DNA from: Agrococcus sediminis
GTDB lineage: Bacteria; Actinomycetota; Actinomycetes; Actinomycetales; Microbacteriaceae
Direction: 5' to 3'
Length of the DNA: 64,000 nucleotides
Assembly (NCBI RefSeq): GCF_007923295.1
Contig: NZ_VOIR01000012.1
Span: 186,001-250,000, forward strand
In this document: one piece after another, positions 60,623 to 64,000 of the stretch
Layout: each line of letters starts with the position of its first letter
How positions within the stretch are numbered: position 1 is the stretch's first letter
Translations under genes and position numbers: made by a program
The notes under the pieces: model-generated
Databases searched by the model: none
Told to the model about the DNA's origin: nothing
Seen by the model: only the letters and a program-made list of their open reading frames with translations

Positions 60623-60880
60623 TCAGACGGGCCGGTCGTCGGCGTCCGGCCGCGGCGGCGACGCCTGCGCCTGCGCGGTCAGGGATGCGTCGTCCGGGTC
60701 GAGGTCGGCGTGGTCGGCGAGGTGCTCCCGCTCGATCGCCGCCCGTGCGCGATCCGCGAGCTCGTCGAACGACCTGCCCGACATGTCGCCGGGGACGTCG
60801 GCCGGCGCATCGGCGTCGACCGCGAGCTCCGGGGCGTCCTCGTCGCGGCGCGGCTCCTCGTCCTCCTCGTGCTGCACCAT
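60623..60880 (-). CDS. Acidic 85-residue protein of unknown function
   Basis: I do not recognise this protein. It is acidic and probably disordered (EEDEEPRRDEDAPELAVDADAPADVPGD), with one short amphipathic helix FDELADRARAAIEREHLADHADLD in the middle. AGGAGGG precedes the ATG. It lies 27 bases after another disordered-protein gene on the same strand, so the two may be co-expressed. Confidence 0.6.
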   Translation of the reverse strand: MVQHEEDEEPRRDEDAPELAVDADAPADVPGDMSGRSFDELADRARAAIEREHLADHADLDPDDASLTAQAQASPPRPDADDRPV

Positions 60881-60907
60881 CTGGCCCTCCTCTGCTGGGC
60901 GCGCGGC

Positions 60908-61387
60908 TCAGGGCTGCGCGCGGTCGGTGTCGTCGAGCGCGGTCGCGTCGCCGGCCGGGTCGCCCACGGGCGCGGTCGGGTCGAGCGTTCCGGGCCCCTG
61001 CGGCGCCTCGGGCGCTCCGGGCGCTCCGGGCACGGGGGCGTCGGGGCCGCCCGGACCGGCGGGCGCTCCCGGCACGTCGGGGGTGCCGGGCGCCCCGGGG
61101 GCCTCGGGTGCGCCGGGCCCGGGCTGCAGCGGCTCGCCCGGCTCCTCGGGGCTGCCGCCCGGCTGCTCGGCCTCGAGCTCCGCGATGCGCTCGCGATGCT
61201 CGTCGATGCGGTCGAGGCCCTCCTGCACGACGCGCTCGTAGCGCTCTCCGGTCGCCTCGGCCGCGAAGTCGGCCTGCCCGTCGCGGTCGGCGTTCGGCGC
61301 CGGCGCCGGCGGCTCGCCGCCGGTGGGGAGGGGCTGCTCGTCGTCGAGCGGCTGGTCGCCGCCGTCGCGGATGTCGCTGTCTGCCAT
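60908..61387 (-). CDS. Disordered protein with Pro-Gly-Ala collagen-like tail
   Basis: 159 residues, unknown function. The N-terminal 80 residues are acidic with a helix (ATGERYERVVQEGLDRIDEHRERIAELEAEQPG). The rest is Pro/Gly/Ala-rich with repeated Gly-X-Pro-like triplets (GPGAPEAPGAPGTPDVPGAPAGPGGP), loosely collagen-like. There is no signal peptide, so it is probably cytoplasmic. The ATG at 61387 follows GAGAGGTGCGAGC. Confidence 0.65.
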   Translation of the reverse strand: MADSDIRDGGDQPLDDEQPLPTGGEPPAPAPNADRDGQADFAAEATGERYERVVQEGLDRIDEHRERIAELEAEQPGGSPEEPGEPLQPGPGAPEAPGAPGTPDVPGAPAGPGGPDAPVPGAPGAPEAPQGPGTLDPTAPVGDPAGDATALDDTDRAQP

Positions 61388-61475
61388 GCTCGCACCTCTC
61401 GTTCCTGGCCGACGCCGGTGCGCCGGCGCAGCCAGTAGAGCACCGGAGCCTGGGAGCGGCATCGACGCGGGGGCG

Positions 61476-61706
61476 TCAGCGCGCGAGCAGCCACCAGATG
61501 CCGGCGACCGCCTGGGCGATCGCGATCACGATCGCGATCGCGACGAGCGTCACGTGCACGGTGAGGAACCGCGTCGGCCGGCCCTGCGCATCCCTCGCCC
61601 GCTCGTCGCGCGCGACGCGGCGCAGGAATGCCGGCCACACGACGACGCTGAAGGCGGCGCCGACGAGCAGCAGCACGGCGCCGGTGACCCCGGCCGCCTC
61701 AGCCAT
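61476..61706 (-). CDS. SCO4848-family small membrane protein
   Basis: 76 residues with two hydrophobic helices: GVTGAVLLLVGAAFSVVVWPAFLRRVARDERARD and TRFLTVHVTLVAIAIVIAIAQAVAGIWWLLA. The VVWPAFLR...DERA and FLTVH patterns are typical of the SCO4848 family of actinobacterial membrane proteins, whose function is unknown. It overlaps the end of the DUF1801 gene by eight bases. Confidence 0.8.
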   Translation of the reverse strand: MAEAAGVTGAVLLLVGAAFSVVVWPAFLRRVARDERARDAQGRPTRFLTVHVTLVAIAIVIAIAQAVAGIWWLLAR

Positions 61707-62130
61707 CGGCCCGCCGGTCGTCCTCGCGGCTCCACGCGATGCGGATGAGCCGGCGCAGCACGCCCTCGTCGACGAGCTCGAGGCGCTTGACGTAGACGCA
61801 GCCCGCGCCCTCGGTGTACGCGCCGAGCTCGGGCAGCAGCGCCGCACCCTCGGGCAGGTCCTTGAGCCCGTAGAGCGACAGCGCGCCCTTCCGCGGCGAG
61901 AACGCGACCTTCGGCCACTCGCCCTCCGTCCGCGAGGTGGGCGACGGCGAGACGTAGCGGTAGCTGCCGTAGCCCACCATCGACGGCCCCCAGAGCACGG
62001 GCTCGGCGCCGGTCTCCTCGCGCATGATGCGGTCGAGCCGGTGCCCCTCCTCGACGCGACGGGCGGGCTGCGCGGCGTCGAGGAACGCCTCGACGGAGGC
62101 GTCGGTCGGCTGCGTCTTCGGCTCTGCCAT
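61699..62130 (-). CDS. DUF1801-domain protein (YdhG-like)
   Basis: 143 residues. Characteristic motifs are [22 protein letters not shown], the [15 protein letters not shown] strand and [24 protein letters not shown] at the C-terminus. The fold is shared with YdhG and phage-associated proteins; the function is not known. The ATG lies six bases after TAGCCT, whose TAG is also the stop of the upstream gene. Confidence 0.83.
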   Translation of the reverse strand: MAEPKTQPTDASVEAFLDAAQPARRVEEGHRLDRIMREETGAEPVLWGPSMVGYGSYRYVSPSPTSRTEGEWPKVAFSPRKGALSLYGLKDLPEGAALLPELGAYTEGAGCVYVKRLELVDEGVLRRLIRIAWSREDDRRADG

Positions 62131-62136
62131 GCGTCC

Positions 62137-62142
62137 AGGCTA
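62137..62142 (-). promoter_or_regulatory. DUF1801 gene -10 element overlapping a stop codon
   Basis: TAGCCT six bases before the ATG at 62130; its first three bases are the stop codon of the nucleotidyltransferase gene. Confidence 0.55.
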
Positions 62143-62928
62143 CGCGCGTGCGGACCGCTCGGGCCCGCGCGCGGCAGTGAGCCGGCGGCGCACCGCGGCC
62201 GACAGCGCGGCGGGCCACCACGGCGACGCCCCCGCGACGCGCTCTGCGAGCGCGGCGAGGTCGCCGGCGGCCCGCGCGTCGGAGCGGGCGAGGATCGCGT
62301 CGAGCTCGGCCGCGAGCGCGGGATGCGTCCGCTCGGCCCGCCGCCACGGGTCCTGCGCGTCGGCCACCGGCGACACCGCGGGCTCGAGCAGGCGCGCCAG
62401 CACCAGCACGCCGCCAGCCGCCTCGAGCAGGTGCCGGCGCGCCACGAGCCGCTCGCCGCGGGCGGCGCGGCCGCCGCCGACGAGCAGCGCCCGCAGCAGC
62501 GCCGTCGCCACGGTGCCCGGATCGCGGGACGGCGGCACGAGGGTCGGGCGGATGCGCTCCGGCAGGTCGCCGAGGCGGTCGACGGCGACGCGGTGCGCGT
62601 CGGAGCGGCTCTCGGCCAGCTCCTCCGGCGTGAACACCGCGTACTCCAGCAGATGGCCGTCGTCGGTCACGACCCAGGCGCCGTGCTCGGTGTCGCGCTC
62701 GTGCAGCACGATCCGCGCCGGGGGCACCGGCAGCCAGGCGGTGCTCGCGCGCAGGCGCGGGGCGGCATCCGCCTCGGCGATCACGAAGAAGTCGTGGTCG
62801 CTCCAGTCGTCGGCCCGGTGCGCCGTGCCGGCGGTGCTCCCGAGGAGCACGAGCCCGAGCACGCCGTCGGCCCGCTCGGCCCACTCGACGAGGGCCGCGG
62901 TCAGGGCGTCGTGGTCGGCCGGCTGCAT
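62140..62928 (-). CDS. Nucleotidyltransferase-fold protein
   Basis: 262 residues. The Pol-beta-type signature is [28 protein letters not shown], with GS and the Asp-X-Asp metal pair, followed by a helical C-terminal half. It resembles aminoglycoside/lincosamide nucleotidyltransferases in layout but no substrate can be assigned. TACGAT lies six bases before the ATG and there is no ribosome site. Follows the tuf terminator. Confidence 0.75.
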   Translation of the reverse strand: MQPADHDALTAALVEWAERADGVLGLVLLGSTAGTAHRADDWSDHDFFVIAEADAAPRLRASTAWLPVPPARIVLHERDTEHGAWVVTDDGHLLEYAVFTPEELAESRSDAHRVAVDRLGDLPERIRPTLVPPSRDPGTVATALLRALLVGGGRAARGERLVARRHLLEAAGGVLVLARLLEPAVSPVADAQDPWRRAERTHPALAAELDAILARSDARAAGDLAALAERVAGASPWWPAALSAAVRRRLTAARGPERSARA

Positions 62929-62934
62929 GCTCGC

Positions 62935-62940
62935 ATCGTA
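62935..62940 (-). promoter_or_regulatory. Nucleotidyltransferase gene -10 element (leaderless type)
   Basis: TACGAT on the minus strand six bases before the ATG at 62928. Confidence 0.55.
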
Positions 62941-62968
62941 CGCGTCGCCGCGCGCCGCCGGATACGCG

Positions 62969-62996
62969 GAAGGGCCCCGCCGGAGCGGGGCCCTTC
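62969..62996 (-). terminator. tuf terminator
   Basis: A 12-bp perfect stem (GAAGGGCCCCGC and complement) with loop CGGA, 17 bases after the tuf stop. Nearly identical to the livK terminator at 4620. Confidence 0.82.
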
Positions 62997-63013
62997 GCTG
63001 TGGTCCGAGTGGA

Positions 63014-64000
63014 CTACTTGACGATCTTCGTGACCGTGCCGGCGCCGACCGTGCGGCCACCCTCGCGGATGGCGAAGCCGAGACCCTCCTCCATGGCGAT
63101 CGGCTGGATCAGCTCGACCGTCATGTCGGTGGTGTCGCCGGGCATGACCATCTCGGTGCCCTCGGGCAGCGAGATGACGCCGGTGACGTCGGTGGTGCGG
63201 AAGTAGAACTGCGGGCGGTAGTTCGTGAAGAACGGGTTGTGGCGGCCGCCCTCGTCCTTGGACAGGATGTACGCCGTGCCCTCGAAGTTGGTGTGCGGCG
63301 TGACCGAGCCCGGCTTCACGACGACCTGGCCGCGCTCGACGTCCTCGCGCTTGGTGCCGCGGAGCAGCAGACCGCAGTTCTCGCCGGCCCACGCCTCGTC
63401 GAGCTGCTTGTGGAACATCTCGATGCCCGTGACCGTGGTCTTCTGCGTCGGGCGGATGCCGACGATCTCGACCTCGGAGTTGATCGCGAGCGTGCCGCGC
63501 TCGGCGCGACCCGTGACGACCGTGCCACGGCCGGTGATGGTGAAGACGTCCTCGATCGGCATGAGGAACGGCTTGTCGCGGTCGCGGACCGGGTCCGGGA
63601 TGTTGTCGTCGGCGGCCTGCATGAGCTCGAGGATCGCGTCGACCCACTTCTCCTCGCCCTCGAGCGCCTTGAGCGCCGAGACGCGCACGACGGGGGCGTT
63701 GTCGCCGTCGAAGTCCTGGCTCGAGAGGAGCTCGCGGACCTCCAGCTCGACGAGCTCGAGGATCTCCTCGTCGTCGACCATGTCGGACTTGTTGAGCGCG
63801 ACCATCAGGTACGGCACGCCCACCTGCTTGGCGAGCAGCACGTGCTCGCGCGTCTGCGCCATCGGGCCGTCGGTGGCGGCGACCACGAGGATCGCGCCGT
63901 CCATCTGGGCAGCACCCGTGATCATGTTCTTGATGTAGTCAGCGTGACCCGGCGCGTCGACGTGCGCGTAGTGGCGCTTCGGCGTCTCGTACTCGATGTG
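63014..64000 (-). CDS. tuf: Elongation factor Tu (5' end outside window)
   Basis: 329 codons to the right edge; roughly the first 68 residues are missing. Visible are [41 protein letters not shown] (G3 motif DAPGH), LNKSDMVDD (G4), the beta-barrel domains with [15 protein letters not shown], and the C-terminus [20 protein letters not shown]. It delivers aminoacyl-tRNA to the ribosome. In most actinobacteria rpsJ follows tuf closely; here 13 kb of unrelated genes lie between. Confidence 0.98.
   Translation of the reverse strand, partial: HIEYETPKRHYAHVDAPGHADYIKNMITGAAQMDGAILVVAATDGPMAQTREHVLLAKQVGVPYLMVALNKSDMVDDEEILELVELEVRELLSSQDFDGDNAPVVRVSALKALEGEEKWVDAILELMQAADDNIPDPVRDRDKPFLMPIEDVFTITGRGTVVTGRAERGTLAINSEVEIVGIRPTQKTTVTGIEMFHKQLDEAWAGENCGLLLRGTKREDVERGQVVVKPGSVTPHTNFEGTAYILSKDEGGRHNPFFTNYRPQFYFRTTDVTGVISLPEGTEMVMPGDTTDMTVELIQPIAMEEGLGFAIREGGRTVGAGTVTKIVK

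Overview
The window is a stretch of a high-GC actinobacterial chromosome. Gene order, very high GC, leaderless-type promoters and family-level protein features all point to Microbacteriaceae. Something close to Agrococcus is my guess, not a proven assignment. I see no rRNA, tRNA, CRISPR array, insertion sequence, phage gene or replication origin.

Layout, left to right. (1) 1-8.3 kb: the 5' end of guaB, a branched-chain amino acid ABC transporter (livHMGF, with the binding protein livK convergent to it), an AI-2E-type permease and a RarD-like EamA permease. LivH carries an unusual secreted Ig-like/Gly-rich front end. (2) 8.3-22.8 kb: a conserved housekeeping block on the minus strand: rplM-rpsI-glmM, glmS-acpS-alr/tsaE-tsaB-rimI-tsaD, and groES under a CIRCE operator. 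It is interrupted by coaA, an EamA permease, a CGNR zinc-finger regulator and two small membrane proteins, one with a long YGQQ repeat tail. The alanine racemase is fused to TsaE and appears to carry two C-terminal racemase domains. (3) 22.9-27.8 kb: a DivIVA-like coiled-coil protein, a HAD phosphatase, truA and a GH15 glucan hydrolase. (4) 27.9-31.1 kb: the alpha operon, infA-rpmJ-rpsM-rpsK-rpoA-rplQ. (5) 31.1-37.5 kb: an accessory insert with a DUF3419/BtaA-like gene, a P1B metal ATPase and a mannitol PTS operon, ptsH-mtlA-mtlF-mtlD. (6) 37.6-50 kb: the S10 and spc operons from rpsJ to map, with a strong promoter and a leader of about 225 nt. (7) 50.3-63 kb: a second accessory insert lying between rpsJ and tuf. 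It holds an MT0933-like small protein, an arginase-family gene (probable hutG), a type III PKS-methyltransferase-flavin hydroxylase cassette, hutH-hutU-hutI with a divergent IclR regulator, an OsmC-like protein and several small proteins. (8) The window ends inside tuf.

How the genes fit together. The translation genes form a superoperon that in many actinobacteria is continuous; here it is split by blocks for sugar alcohol uptake, metal transport, histidine catabolism and phenolic-lipid-type synthesis. S4 (rpsD) and S14 (rpsN) are missing from their classical places. Both L17 and L4 end in the same extra module of about 50 residues. Many genes show a TAnnnT hexamer six or seven bases before the start codon and no Shine-Dalgarno sequence, so leaderless mRNAs look common. 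A GGATGCG/CGCATCC motif recurs throughout, often forcing codons that are otherwise rare here.

The strongest candidates for something undescribed are the Alr-Alr(C)-TsaE fusion, the LivH secreted domain, the paired modules on L17 and L4, the 20-bp phased GGCGCC repeat and the GGATGCG motif.
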